Origin: Neodontobutis hainanensis
Lineage: Eukaryota; Chordata; Actinopteri; Gobiiformes; Odontobutidae
Reading direction: 5' to 3'
Length of the DNA: 64,000 bases
NCBI GenBank assembly: GCA_024349245.1
Contig: JALDNG010000102.1
Coordinates: 766,001-830,000 of the forward strand
Numbering within the stretch: the stretch's first letter is position 1; the number at the start of each line of letters is the position of its first letter. The notes below the pieces were generated by a model. The model did no database searches and had not been told where the DNA came from. It saw only the letters and a list, made by a program, of their open reading frames with translations. The position numbers were made by a program, and so were the translations under genes. Positions 1 to 13,169 of this stretch are shown here, one piece after another.

Positions 1-3000
1 GCTTTTGGCTTAATACAGAACTTAATTTTAGAGATTAGCCCAAAGAAACATTATCATAGCTATAAATATATATTTGATTCAACATGACATTGTACTACTT
101 CAATTATCTAAATGCACATTCTTGTACAAAGGCATTATTTTGTTATATTCTAAGAACAGCAGCAATTTATGTCACATAAATTTGAATTAACTGGTGGTGG
201 ACAGTAAAAAAAAATGTCTTTAGCTAAATAAATCTGTGGAGACAAGAAGCCAGTGTCTTGGACTTTACAACACACATGTTCCACAGAGTTAGCAAAAGTG
301 GTTGTAGTCCAGATTAAAATAAGTTTTCATTTCATTAGATTGCATTCTCCAAGTGAAAAAAGTATACTATACTACTGTAAGAAAACACACTGGTCTAGTG
401 TCAATGATTTATTTATAACCTAATGAACGTCACGTTTTCACAGTAAAATAGTGCAGTGTACATTTAACATTGGGTGGGTCCTCTTAAGAACACTTGGTTT
501 TATGTTTTTCCAAAGTCTCAGAGGTTATCTAGAATATTTTCTTTACACAGTATTTGTATATAGGATTTAAAAAAATAAACTTTTTAGAGCTTATGAGTGA
601 AATTTTAGCAGTTTGATACTAGCAGCTTCACTTAGGGACACCCTGTAATTCCTTTTTGAAATTAAAGAGTACTACATTGTCACAGCACATGAAATTTCGA
701 CATTATAGAGTGCGGTTTAACACAGAGCTTAAGCTTTCTTGTCGAGCAGTGAGACACCTGATAAAAGAGGCCATGGCATGTCTCCACTGAAGGTATTTAA
801 GTCGACATGTTCCCACCTCACGCTGCTCTTGAACACTAGCCTGAGGCACTTTTTTTCTCTATTGTCAAGAAACAATAGAGTTCCAGTGCCTCGCAGCGTG
901 CTCTGTGTGGCGCAGAAACATTAGACGCTGCACAGAGAGGCTCACCAGAGGAACGTCTGATAAAAGTCAGGCAGGAACTGTCTGAGAGGAGGACTACCTC
1001 ACTGTAACATACGTTTAGGCTTGAAGAGAAATACCAATCTAATATCAAGTTGTTATTGTGCATTGGATTTTTTTAAGTTGGGCTATTACTTGCTTTTACG
1101 CCCATCCTTAATTGTTGTTAGTAGACTAATGTAAACACAATGAGGTGATATTTTTCTTCACTTTTGTCTGATCAAATTGGCAGCAGTGTAAAAACCTGGC
1201 TATGGTCACTAGACTCGAAGGTTTGTGTCATCGTGCACTGGGTTTTCCACATTAGAGCTGATCTTTTAATCAGCTGCAGATGTTGTATGGGTAGTATGTG
1301 CTGAAGGTGTTTGTTTGTAGTCAAAAAGTAGGTCACTTTACCCTGGAGAAGGCATTTATTACATGCTAAGGATAGTTAAGTGTACTTAGATTTATAAATA
1401 TTGTAATACTGAAATTATGCGAGGAAAGACAAAGGAACTTGTCGTAGTGAGACTTCGTATTCAAGGTCACTTACCTCGGTTTACTGTTTACAGTTTCTCA
1501 GCGGCCTGAGACAGGAGCTATAGGCCTTGGTACATGTCAGGGAACCGCCCCACTTTGAAGCTAGATAGTGATATGTAATGTTTTTTTTTTTGTAAGAAAC
1601 AGACCTGAGTGGATTCAACTAAGTCTGAAGATTAAATAAAATAGCATATCAGAGCCACTCCCTGCAGTGTGAGCCTGCGGACCGCTAAAGTAAGCTGAGA
1701 ATCTGACTCAGAAGAAAGGTCATGGTTCGGCCTCCTAACATGACGTTACACAATGTGAAGTGAAGCTGCATGCTCAAGTGGGATTGTGTGTGTCCTGTTC
1801 AGCATCACTCACTGCATTTACAATAATGATGCAAATACACAGCAGCGACATGTTTTTGTACGTGTTTCCAAGTTGTAGTCGCGAACAAGCCATCTTTGTC
1901 TTGTCACACTGAAACAAAAGCTCCTTGTATGACTCTGTCAGGCACTCCATGTTTTGTTTGTTCTCTCTTGACTCTTGTTTGCTTTAAAGCAAACACAAAA
2001 TAAATTGGCTCAGTGTCATCGCCATTAGCAGCTGAACAGAGGCTCATGAGACAGCCGCACCAATCTGACGCTAAACAAAAGGCTGTTTATGACAAGAAGC
2101 GTCGGGATGTGGCCTGTTATCCCTTTACAATAATCACAACGGAAAGCCTCGAGATGCACCGAGCCGCTCTGGTAACATTTGTAAATCCATCCTGCAGCCA
2201 GTGTTTACGTCCTGGTGACTTATGCATCATGTGTTCAACACCAAACAGTAAAGAAACTCTACACTTTTTTACAAACACTTGGGAATGTATTTAAACTGTT
2301 TTAATGTAAACTACAAAAGATATTGTGAGAATACTTTTAATGGTATAATTGAATAAACATCTAACATTGAACAAACAACATTGAATAAACATTGAATCAA
2401 CATCTAAATGGATCTGCAATGTTTTGACAATATCAAAGAGAGTCGCCCCATAATCAATGTAGTTTTTTTCCTCTATATTAAATAAGATCAATTTGAAAAT
2501 TTCTTGTATTTTTACTCCACACAGGGCACTTTGTAATTGATGGCTCGTTGAGGAGGACACAAACAGCGCATAGAAGCACTTTCTAAATAATTCAAGAAAT
2601 TACAGTGATGAGCCTTGACTGTGAATGGACTGAAGCTACTTTCTGTGTCATGTACAGCCAGCCGGACATACAGTATAGTGACAAGCCCCCAACAAAAACA
2701 AACTGGTATAAACTCATCCTGGAACTGGAGTACTTGACTTCTCTAATGGGGGTCATCGCTGGCACTGCTGTAGCCTCGTCTTTTTTTTTTTTTTTTAATG
2801 AATAGAAATATAAGCCATAACTGGTCAATTGAACATTTTCTCATTTTACTTAAAAATGTGCTCCAAACACCAACTTATCGTACAACTGACACGACGGACA
2901 CAAAGCAGTGAGGTGGACGGACAAAAAAGTGTCCTATATTCTAAAAAAGTCCAAGAGAAGAAGACTTTTGTCTACAAATAACTATTTACTATACCACATT

Positions 3001-6000
3001 AAAGCACAAGGTCGGCACGTATCGCCATCATACAATAGTCACAAATACTCATTTACATGCCAGGCTTCCAACCCAGACAACTTTCTCTCACTTAAAAAAG
3101 CCGACCTAATGTTTCAGACTCTCTTCACCCCGTTGGAGCCTGACAGCAAAACAATAATATAGCACCTTGAAATTTGTGAACACATTAAGTTTCAATACTG
3201 AAGGTTTCGAATCATTGGAGACATCTCGTCATGGACAGAGAGTGGAAAGTGTTTGCTCGTTGACACGTTTGTCCCGCTGAGATGTGCCAGCAGTCACACG
3301 CATCTTGTAAAGTGTTGTGTACCTGTCAGGGATGAGCCTTGTTTCCGAAGATACGGACGACATAATTCATCAGGCCGAGGGAAGGGCTCTTGAAGAATGG
3401 AGAAGTGACAAAGTCGATTCTTTCGAGAATAATGACGGCTGCCAGTGCATTGAATGGATTGAGTGTCTTTTAGGATCTATCAAAGACTTGTATATATTTT
3501 TTTTCAGTAGTGACGGTTTTGTGTAAGGCCCACAGGTGTGATGTTCCGCTCTGCCGTTGTCAAAGTGTCTCAAACATCCAGATGTTTAGATACAAGTTTT
3601 ATATTACTGTGGATTCAAATATTTATTAATTTCTGTCATTTTCTGCAATCTATGACATCCAAAAAAATAAAAATCTATGGATGTTTACAGGAAACTTGTA
3701 CTGCTCCAAGTGTAATTACTAGTTACATTGTAGTTGACTTGTATTTAATTGGATAACATATTGAATATTTGTTGTATTATTTGTATTTGTAGTTTTAGAG
3801 CATGAAACATCAAAAGAACACGTACAATAAATAGAAACGTAATTCCCATAACATTAGTAACGTACACTATATTGACATATGTGCATTTGACTTTAACCAG
3901 ACCTGTATTTTTTGTAAACACTTCCAAAAAGTAGAATGTCAGTGCATCATGTCAAAAAACACCATCGGCGTGTTCCCATCGACGTTTGGATATGTGCGAT
4001 TTAGGACCTGAGGAAAGGTAAATAGGTTACACTCGCGCTGCTGTGGTTCCTTTCACAAATTCCTCATTATTTTGAACTATTCCTGGTTACAGTTGCCAGG
4101 TTTGAATGTCAAATGTCGTATTTATTTCATTGCGAGCAGTGCGAGGAACCACTGTCATGTGCTCGGGTTTACACCCTTGGACAGTGTGACGAGTCTCATT
4201 CACATTCTGTCCAAAGCTGACATCATTTGCATGAGAATAAGCCCAAACTCTGCAAACGTGACACGTCCCAGACAAGGGATCACAACTTGGCTGTCATATT
4301 AGGCCGGTAAATTCAGGTGACACGGATCCGGTGTCCTCGTCTGGGCCAACCTGACAGTGGTTCATGTTCCCTGCTGTCTTTTTCTGAGGGGCTTTGCAAG
4401 GGGGGTATGCTTTTAATCAGCATGACGAACCCTGCCACCCCCTGCGTGCACGCACACACATATGTGCGAGTGGGCATATGCTGAGGCCAGTGGGCTGGCC
4501 GCTGTGCCATCATTAGTCCAAGCCTACACAGCAAGCTTCTGACACATGTCGAAGGAGCTTCATTCGACCTACAGAAGGTGCATCCGCATTATGCAAAGGT
4601 AGCAGTGTCTTTATGTGCAGCGCTACTGTCACAGGCTTGAAGAAGGTACTGAGGGAGGAAGTGTAGGGCTCGGGGGGGGGGCGAGACGGTGAGGGGCTGG
4701 AAATCAATATGAACAGGAAGCAGATTGAAGTAATGATTATTAGTCTAAAAATATACAATCAAGTCATTCTTATTTGAGTTTTGAAATTTAAGGTGTAAAA
4801 TAACTTATTCCTGGGAAGGATTATAAGACTTTATCTAAGTGTAACTTTAGCTTGTGTATAATATTGACTTTTTCATTGCTTAGATTCTAAACCATGCACA
4901 ATACACTATTCTTTGTTGGCTGTAATAAACTAGATGTCAACTTTTTTTGGCCCTTTACCAAAGGACCTGATTTAACTCTCTGCTTTTTAAGAGGAATAAA
5001 GTCTTCTGGCTAAACAAGGAGATTTGGATTATCTGTGGTGGCACTAAGACTCTAATGGGGGCTATAATTTGATGGATCCTAGTAACTTTTTTAAAACATG
5101 GATGTCTTTCGAAAAGATTTAGGCACAATTTTTACAGAGTAATGAGGGCTTTTTTGCTGAAGATAATGACAACTCACCTACAAACCTGTTTGACCATGTT
5201 TGAAATATAGTGGATCAATTATATAGAGAGAACGATGCTTGCATTGAAAGGAAAGTGGGCAGTTTAAGGAAATAGGTTTATTGCTGAATACTCCCACTCC
5301 TGGTCCATTTCATATGCTTATCCACATACACTTATGACTTCATGTCTTCAGCTGTATCTCTTATTGGTGCCATGCTAAAGACATGACTTTGCACTACATC
5401 TAATCTCTGTTCTGGGACACTCTGTTCTGTTAATCATCCACATAATCTCAATCAAATCTGTGACTGACACATCAGCTCAATACACGTCAATCCACGGCCC
5501 TGGAGCCGAGAGGCAGGCATAATGTACACCTATAAAAACTTTAAGTGCTGTAAACTCTTTAAACAAATGTTGCATGCGTCTGATTTCTTTCATTCTTGGT
5601 AGAATTAAAACTGGTCTTCCATTTCTAAATTTACCATGTGCGGTCTTCGTCGTCTCATTTGTGATCCGAACCTTAAAATAATTTACTAGTGTACTTTGGC
5701 AAACCAGTTCTTATGAGGGTCACCAATTGAACTCACTTAGAAAATGACTCAATAGCTGACCAGATTAAAGACCTTAAAGTTTTCAAAAAATCTGTGACGG
5801 TTCCAGTTATAACTCCACTGTAACTGGTCTAAGTGGAGTTTATCCAGCCACTGTGCCCTTTGACTTATTAAGGACTGATCGTTGAGGACTGATTGCATGC
5901 TTTAGCAAAAGTATGTTAGCGTTTTAGTGATGAGGAAATGTGTTTTAATTACCTTATATAAGTAATGGCTTGAAACGTACATCTTTTTTATTTATCTATT

Positions 6001-8050
6001 TAAATAACAAATTGTTGCTGCTTATTTGTGTTTCTAAAATTTACAACCGGTAGTTTTGTACTGGCTGAGAGTCTCGAGGATTAAGAGCACTCTCTCTAAG
6101 GGGCCTCTCTTTGTGCAAAAAACAGATCGTGCAGCTGGAGGAGTTGGGGAGTAGGTTAGTTTCATTTCTTGTAACCTATACCTTTTCCTTAACTAGATTT
6201 TTCTTTCTGTTTTATTCTCTATACTTCTATTTTTATGTGATGCACAATGTTGTTGCTGTATTAGAACCAAAAAAAGCAACACCTTTGATTAAAAATGCAT
6301 TAAGAGGCCATGTATTTGTCATGTAAGCCCTTGTGTGTAATAAAAATAAAATGATTTAAAACATTCTCTATATGACTCGACAAAGCATGTTACAATGTTA
6401 AGTACTGGTTCATCTGATGCACATGCACTTTGACCTCAAGCCTGAGTCTTGTCTGTTCAGTGAAGTACAAATCTGCAAGTCATTGAGAGAGTTGTAAATC
6501 CTCATTTGTGCTCCACTCCTCTGGCATCACGCAGCCAGCCGACTTAATTCATCTTAAAGAGATGAGTTAATAGAAGAACCAACAATCCACTTAATGCCTC
6601 AAGTGAAGGGTAGAGGCATTTTTACAAGTCTAGAGATGAGATTCGCCTTTCATTGCCCACGTCAGTGCAGTGATTTAGTAGCAGGCCCTGCCAGTCCTTT
6701 GTCACTTGGGCACTGCAATCTTTCTCTGTCAGTTGCCAGGGGGTAGGACTGCGATTCAGTTTTTCCAATAACGCTAAATGCATCGCTGGTGGCACATGGT
6801 CCAATAGCTCATGAATATGAAATGTACATATAAATAGACACGCTGAGGAGGTGGATGGATGTTGGCCTGTCACTTGTGCCTTGCCTAACATCTCCACTGA
6901 GATCGAATGTGTCCCGATCCAAAGTTAGTCTTTCTAACTCTGCCGCCCTGTTATAAAAGACAGCGTGTATCATACTTTTATGTTGTAGCCCCAAATTAAG
7001 TCACTATCATTAGCCTGAGTTTGACATGTCTTTAATTAACAGTTCCCAACAATCCCACAGTTTGAATGGAGCCACAGTGAAGTGACAGCAGAGTGGTGGA
7101 GGAGGCAGACATGCCAAACTGCATTCACAACCAGTTGGTGAGAGGAGCACAATACACCCAACAGTAGTTTGAGGCCCAGAGCGCGCATCTGGACACAGCA
7201 GATCAGTGTGATTTCTATATTACTTTATAATTAGCAGGGAGATCCTACAGTAGTTCAGGACCACTTTTTTATGCCCATTATAGGAAAAAAACTATATGGG
7301 TTGCATTTTTTTTTTTTTGCCAAAATCAGTTCAAGATTCCACTTACTTAGCTTCCCCTGTTTTCAGGATAAGTCTTCTGCTACCTGCTAGTCTTTATCAA
7401 ATTACACAGGGTTGTAGTGCTAGACAACATAAACCAACAATTATCTATTTCTAAGTCACTTTTTAGATCAGGGTTTGGATTAGAATTTATAGGCTGTGAC
7501 ATGTAGGCCAGTGCCTAAATGTTTCATTATACTAGACTCACACCAAAAGCATGACATGAATTCAGTGGCCTGAGCGTAGATTAGGGTAGGGCAGAGTTTA
7601 TGCAAATCATAACATCACAGAAGCAACAACCAACTACAGACCAAGGTCCAAGCAAAATCTTGGCTGGCTTGAACCTCCCATCCCCTGCCTGCAACTTGGG
7701 CGAAGGCTGGCGGCCAGAGTTAGGAGAGATCCTCACTTCTGCTGTCACTCACTCATAACAGCAGCAACAGTTTGCACAATTCTTAGTACAAAAGAGAAAA
7801 TGTTGAAACAATGCCTGCTGCATTAAGGACTCAGCAGTGCTGGTCTTATCAAGTGAGATGGACTCATGCCTCCTAGGACAGGCTGTGTTGACCCTGAAAG
7901 GGACTGTAAGTAACCACTAGGAGGTGTTACCCTGAACTGAAAGCTGTTCCTCATAAGGCACTTGGATGTAAGTTTGAGTCTCCTCAGTTGGGCCAAAGAA
8001 GCTGGACTAAGAAAGAACTTCTTTCATCGTTTAATACAGAGGACTCTCTA
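1..8050. other. Gene-free AT-rich region
   Basis: I see no exon with convincing coding character plus splice sites. Open frames here are short (under 100 codons) and on both strands, as expected by chance. There are short homopolymers (a T run near 2,779-2,796 and a G run near 4,670-4,681). The block at about 6,520-7,150 is less AT-rich and non-repetitive, so it could be a conserved non-coding element, but nothing in a single sequence proves that. Confidence 0.5.
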
Positions 8051-8054
8051 AAAG

Positions 8055-8300
8055 CATGTGACTGGCTTAGAAGGTAGAGCAGAAAACCCAATAACCTGAA
8101 GGTTGGGTGTTTCAATCCCCGCTCTCCCAGTTCATTCTGTCCTTGCACTGGTGCATGAATGTGATTGTGGTGGTCAGAGAGGCTGTTGGTGCTGTTGGTA
8201 TGGCATCACGTCACAACTGTGGGACCAGAGCAACTTCCCACCATCAAAGTGTGAAAGTGTGAATAGAAGCATGAGGAAAAGTGCTGTTATAGAAACAAAT
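8055..8300 (+). repeat. tRNA-derived SINE-like repeat, decayed copy
   Basis: A tRNA-like internal promoter is visible. An A-box-like TGGCTTAGAAGG lies at about 8,063-8,074 and a B-box-like GTTTCAATCC at about 8,109-8,118, separated by a typical tRNA spacing. The stretch containing ACCTGAAGGTTGG and CCCGCTCTCCCAG also occurs in inverted orientation at 24.05-24.16 kb, which shows it is an interspersed family. The 3' limit is approximate. The family name is not known to me. Confidence 0.65.
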
Positions 8301-9330
8301 GCCATTGAACATAAGATTAGGAAATACTTACTTTTTATTTATTTGTGAAAATGTGTTGCTCTTTAAATTAAATATGAAAGGTCTTGTAATATTTGGTTGT
8401 TGCTGCTGAGTTATGGTTGTGGCTTATGTTAGTGGGACTATAGATATTGCTCTTGTCATACCTGTCCGATACACAATGCAAGGAGTATAGTTGTTCTTTG
8501 TTTGTCAAGAGTCTCACCAAACTCAGCTCTCCAACTCCTGTTTAACTCCCACACTGTCAGTGCGCTACTCGCTGCCTCACTTCCACCGTGGGAGTATTAA
8601 CGCATGACATCTACAATGGCCTGAACACGACGGCGGCAAGATTGAGTTCCTCATGCTGCCTGCGCGTCGCTTCTTACCTTCACTCTAAGTTAAGCCCACC
8701 CTGCTTCTGCGAAAGAGATGTGACAAACCAGGGGGAAGGGAAGTGGAAAATAAGGCAGAGCCAAAGCCGGGCTGCCATTCAGCGTCAGGCGTTTTGACAA
8801 TCATAGGTTGTCATCACTTTCTGATCAGAACTGTCAGCAAGAAACGCGCCAACAAGACAGCACTGCACAAGGAACATCACACACACATATATTCAGACTT
8901 GTGTTATTTACGTCACACACATCACGCCAATACGTGCAAACACATCAAACATGTCAGAGAGGCCCTGGCTATGAAACAGGTTTGGTTCTATAGTGTACAC
9001 TGAGTTGTCTGCCACTGACGCCCGCAGGGATTTCCCAAAAATAATAAAAACAGCCCGCAGTGGCATCCAGCGCTGATGGCTGATGGAGGGAAAGTATTTT
9101 AGGAGCAAGTTGCAAAAATAATTTGAGGATGAAGTTATACCAGCGTAGCCAACAGCCAAACTTCATCAATTTGTGAAATGCTGCTTAAAGAAAATGGATT
9201 ATGTGTGGTATTTTTACTTGCTTCTTCTGAAAAATATATATATTTTTTGTTGTTTCCACTTGAGTTGTGTTAAATATATCTATTAAGTATTCATTTGTTT
9301 CGGTAACAATGGGAACTTGACAAATTTACC
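8301..9330. other. Intergenic, no gene seen
   Basis: Only short open frames without splice context are present. The stretch at about 8,560-8,780 is richer in GC than its surroundings. No function is assigned. Confidence 0.4.
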
Positions 9331-9339
9331 TTCATATAC

Positions 9340-9445
9340 AGGTCTGTGGACAGGGAGAAGAAAGTGCCCAAAGGGAAACCACAGTAGCACAGGGAGGACA
9401 TGAGAGTCTACACAGAAAGGTCCTGGGATTGAGGTCGGAGTGCTG
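9340..9445. repeat. Fragment of common teleost interspersed repeat
   Basis: This matches, with many substitutions, the middle of the better-preserved copy at 39.88-40.24 kb in the same orientation. Shared words include GGACAG, GGAGGACATG and ACAGAAAG in the same order. It is an old, partial copy. Confidence 0.6.
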
Positions 9446-10395
9446 CAGCCTTCAAACACAAAAAGTACAAGTCAGGTGTCACATTTGTTTTGAGTAGTTG
9501 TTCCATTTCAGTAGTTCACTTTTTCAAAAACCAGGCCACAGCAGACAACATCAGTGAACAATCAGATCCAACCCTGTCACTTATGATGGTAAACACTTAT
9601 TAAAATACCTCTGGCAGCACAATGTCTTTCACCTTTAAAATGGCAGACCTAATGCTAAACTACTGAAGGGGACATAAAAACCAGAGGAAATTAAAGAAGG
9701 TGAGAAAAATACCTCTGATTATTATTCTGCTTCTAAACAGAGAAACAAAAAGGAAAAAGAAAGAGACATGTATCATGTGGTGTGGGCGCGAGTGCCAGTC
9801 AGAAAGACCGCACTGACATCTGTGAGAGAGATGCCAGTGAAAATGATACCAGAAGCATTATCAGAAGATCACAGGGACCAAATAAAGACAGAACAATGTC
9901 ATTGACACATCATCATTTTTGACATTTCATCACTTTTGAGTTGGGCTTTATAGTTTTATTTGATCTGCAGTTAATAGTGGGATTAACCTGGGATTTTTGC
10001 TTAAGGCCAAGTTTTAATAATTATAATAATTTCATTTTGTAAGAGTAAAAAAGCAGATTTTATTTTCTTTTTAGTTAGATCTTCAAACCAACATATTGAC
10101 AGATTCCTCATCCATAATGAGTGTGGAAATAAAAAAAACAGTTGTGTTTTTTGTTTATTATATTTTTACAGAGGGACCATTTGTGTGTATCTTTTATACT
10201 ATCAAGGGTTTACACAAAAACGCACAGTTTTATTGAGACCAATATTTATATGTGTAAAATCTGTGGTGTTCAAAAACTGAAGATGGTCCTTCTGTAAAAA
10301 AAACATAAAAAGTGTAATGTAATGTTAGCAGATGACAAAGGACCTGTAATTTTGAAAAACTAAAATAATTCTTATTTTTATAATATTATATTTTA

Positions 10396-10397
<2 letters not shown>

Positions 10398-10469
<72 letters not shown>
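10398..10469 (+). repeat. (TG)n microsatellite
   Basis: About 36 TG units, interrupted once by a GC step near 10,434-10,435. Such tracts are frequent in fish genomes. The His/Thr-rich open frames read from the opposite strand are artefacts of the repeat. Confidence 0.97.
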
Positions 10470-10471
<2 letters not shown>

Positions 10472-10984
10472 TGAATGTTGGAAAAAAAGAGCAAAGCAGT
10501 GTACAACAGAACAAATTTGTTTCTTGACGTAATTAAAACCTTATCTTCCCTGAAGCAATGTGACCAAAGCCGAGCCAACGACCTCCAATGTCTTCCATGT
10601 TTCTGACACAGTTTCCTTCTCTACGACAGTCCTCCTGTATAATTACGACAGGAGTATAAGTAGCCCGGTCCAGCGCTGACACAGAGTCTGTCCTGTCAAC
10701 TCGTAATGCCAAGCCCTGGTGGAAAATGAACCAAAAACAAGACAACACAGGGGGCTCTAAATTAGGGCCTTGTGGCACTCCACTACAGCTGTCCTCAATC
10801 TTTTGTGTGGTTCTGGTGCTTTTTTATATTCAACAACAACAAACAAACAAACACAGCCTGTATTCTTGTCTTTACCTCTCAGACATCACTGTAACAGTCA
10901 TAAAATAAACTGAGGACCACATGGCTACTAAAAATCATCTGTGTCTGAAATGTCCTTTTAAATTGTTACTAAATATACAAGTAA

Positions 10985-11215
10985 AATTTGAAATAGTACA
11001 AATATAGTTTAAGATGTGGACCAAACTGGGACTAGACCAGTACTTAATCAAGAGGAAACAAGGACCAGACATAAACTAAATAAAATACTAATCCAACCCA
11101 AAAACCTAGATCTAAATCAACACTAACCCCAAGACTACACCTGGGGCTAAAGCTGCCCTAAACAAGACCAAACCGTGGCTAAACTCTGGAACAAAACTCG
11201 ATTAGGCCCTTGTCT
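10985..11215. repeat. Degenerate short-period repeat, 'ACTAAAC/GACCA' words
   Basis: The stretch is made of imperfectly repeated words such as ACCAGAC, TAAACTA, CTAAAC and ACCAAAC, with no coding potential. It looks like a decayed minisatellite or a simple-sequence-rich transposon interior. Limits are approximate. Confidence 0.5.
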
Positions 11216-12374
11216 AAAGCCCTATAGTGTCAGACCTCCACACAGTGTAAGGTGCGTTTGCTTGGTGTCAAGGTGTTTGCAGATATTAAGTGATTTTTTT
11301 TACACATGGGCTAATTAAAAAAGGTGCATTTCAAAAGCACTAAATGAATATGCAAATGATCCGTGTTTGTGTGCGCCTCGTTTTCTGAAGTAGTGATAAC
11401 AATGTGGCTCTAAGCCCTTCTCTTAACTGCAATTTCCGCTGATCCACCGTGACAAACAAACAAAACGCTAATCCTATTATATTTTTAATGGCATGGTTTT
11501 GTTTTCTTTAGGCACTTGGTGTGAGATGCCGTGCATTATTTTCTTTCTGACAAAACTTGAAATCAATTTTCAGCCGTCTGCTTTTTTTCAGTCAGTTTTG
11601 CAGCTAATTCCTGCGTCTCTTTGTGTCATGTTGAGATGTGAGCACGTGCTTATAGCGGTCAACGAAAGGGAGCACAGCGTTAGTGTCTAGGGCACAGTTT
11701 ACATTAAGCAGCTTAGCATCATATTTATTTTTAAATGCAGCTATTTTTAATTTTTGTGGGAAAGATATGTTGTTTTTGGAAGGGTTTCTAAAGCGTGGCA
11801 TTTGATATATGCCGTTGTCTTTTTATTTCAAAACAAGTGACTTTATTTTTCAGTGAAAGGTTTTATCTTTGGTCTTTTGTACTTTGAACACAACACAAAT
11901 GTGTGCTGTACAAATAGCTGACAAAACCATTTTAAAATCAAGAGTTTACACATTTATAGACATGTGCTTTTATTAAAGTATATCATCTGAAAAATTATTT
12001 AAATATGTACAGCACAGTCAATAAGCCAAGTTACCCTCTCACTTGGATTCTTCATATTTTTCAGACTGGTTTTAAAAGAGGCCTGTTATGGAGACACTTA
12101 TTTCAAAGCTGCTCGTTCTCTGTTATTAAAGAAGTAGTGGTACTGTGCAGATGCTCCGTTTCACACAGATGTTTTACATTGTGGTCTATGGGTTAAACCT
12201 CCTTTTTTTTACCCATTTGTAACACTGTGTCTCTGGTTCCCTTTCCACAGAGTATGGCACAGAGGCCTAGTGAGACTGGGTGCCTTGTGGAGGTGAGCGG
12301 CGTCTGCTACGTAAAAAGTGACGATGACTTATTATATGAGACATTAATTATATGTGAAGTAAATATATGCATTT

Positions 12375-12500
12375 AGGGGTGTTTCAAAGCACGTTCCTTT
12401 TGCTTGGGGGACCCAGGTTTGGTTCCAGCTTGGATCATCTGCCCGGAGTTGATCTCCTCTTACTAACCCTGTTTTCCTGACGGTCTTCTGTCCCATCAAA
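12375..12500 (-). repeat. Fragment of the same repeat family as 39.88-40.24 kb, inverted
   Basis: The order GGTTTGGTTCCAGC, then CCGGAGTTGATCTCCTC, then TTTTCCTGACGG corresponds to the reverse complement of the 40-kb copy (GGTTCAAAACCCAGC, GAGGAGTCTGCATG, and so on). It is strongly diverged. The assignment rests on order and spacing of short matches. Confidence 0.5.
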
Positions 12501-12762
12501 TAAAAGCAAAAAAATATTAAAAGATCTTTAAAAATATATATACTGTATATATTTGTGTCTAAAGGTGCTTGATTTAACATTTTACTGCTGCAGTTTTACA
12601 GTAGTAGAAGAAGAGTGTTGGTTTTCCCAGCTTTTTGAGTTTTTTCACACTTTAGAGACTCTCTAATTTAATGTCACCTGCCATTCACACGCTTAATGCA
12701 ATGTAGACAGTGAATGCAATGTATATATACACCTAGTTTGGTTTTGCCATTAACCTCTAGCT

Positions 12763-13160
12763 CAGGGGTGGGCAATTATTTTTCCCCAAGAGCCACATTA
12801 GAACATTGACCTCTTTTGGATGGCCCGGGCCAACACAGGGAACTCACTTATGCTCAATAAAAGCACTTTTATTTTTGCCAAGGTTAATCATTTATGGCAT
12901 TGGAAACTTATCTGTACTGACCCAACCCGTCCTGTACCGCTCCAGTGCATTTGTGGCTTTACAGAACCATCACAGAGGTCCAAAAAGCTTTGTACATATT
13001 AATCATACTGCTTTGCCAATTTTATTTGAACAATTGCAGTGAACATGTAAGTTTTACAAAACCAAAATTCATAGAAGTCCTTGATGTCATGTCACTGTCA
13101 AGTGTAGAGATGTCAACTTCTCTTGTGGCTTGCTTTCTGCACACAGATATCAAAGATTGA
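12763..13160 (+). mobile_element. hAT-like DNA transposon remnant (non-autonomous or decayed)
   Basis: It begins with CAGGGGTGGGCAA at 12,763-12,775, followed by AGAGCCACATTAG. This is the characteristic 5' end of many vertebrate hAT elements (CAGGGGT... terminal repeat). No transposase frame of meaningful length follows. The right end was not located, so the end coordinate is a guess. Confidence 0.55.
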
Positions 13161-13169
13161 AAGCACTGA

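Noticed and set aside
8063..8118. A true tRNA gene
   Set aside because: A- and B-box-like words are present, but the sequence does not fold into a cloverleaf by eye and the unit is repeated as a SINE-like family.
10393..10578. His/Thr-rich open frame on the minus strand
   Set aside because: It is the (TG)n tract read in the other direction. No gene context.
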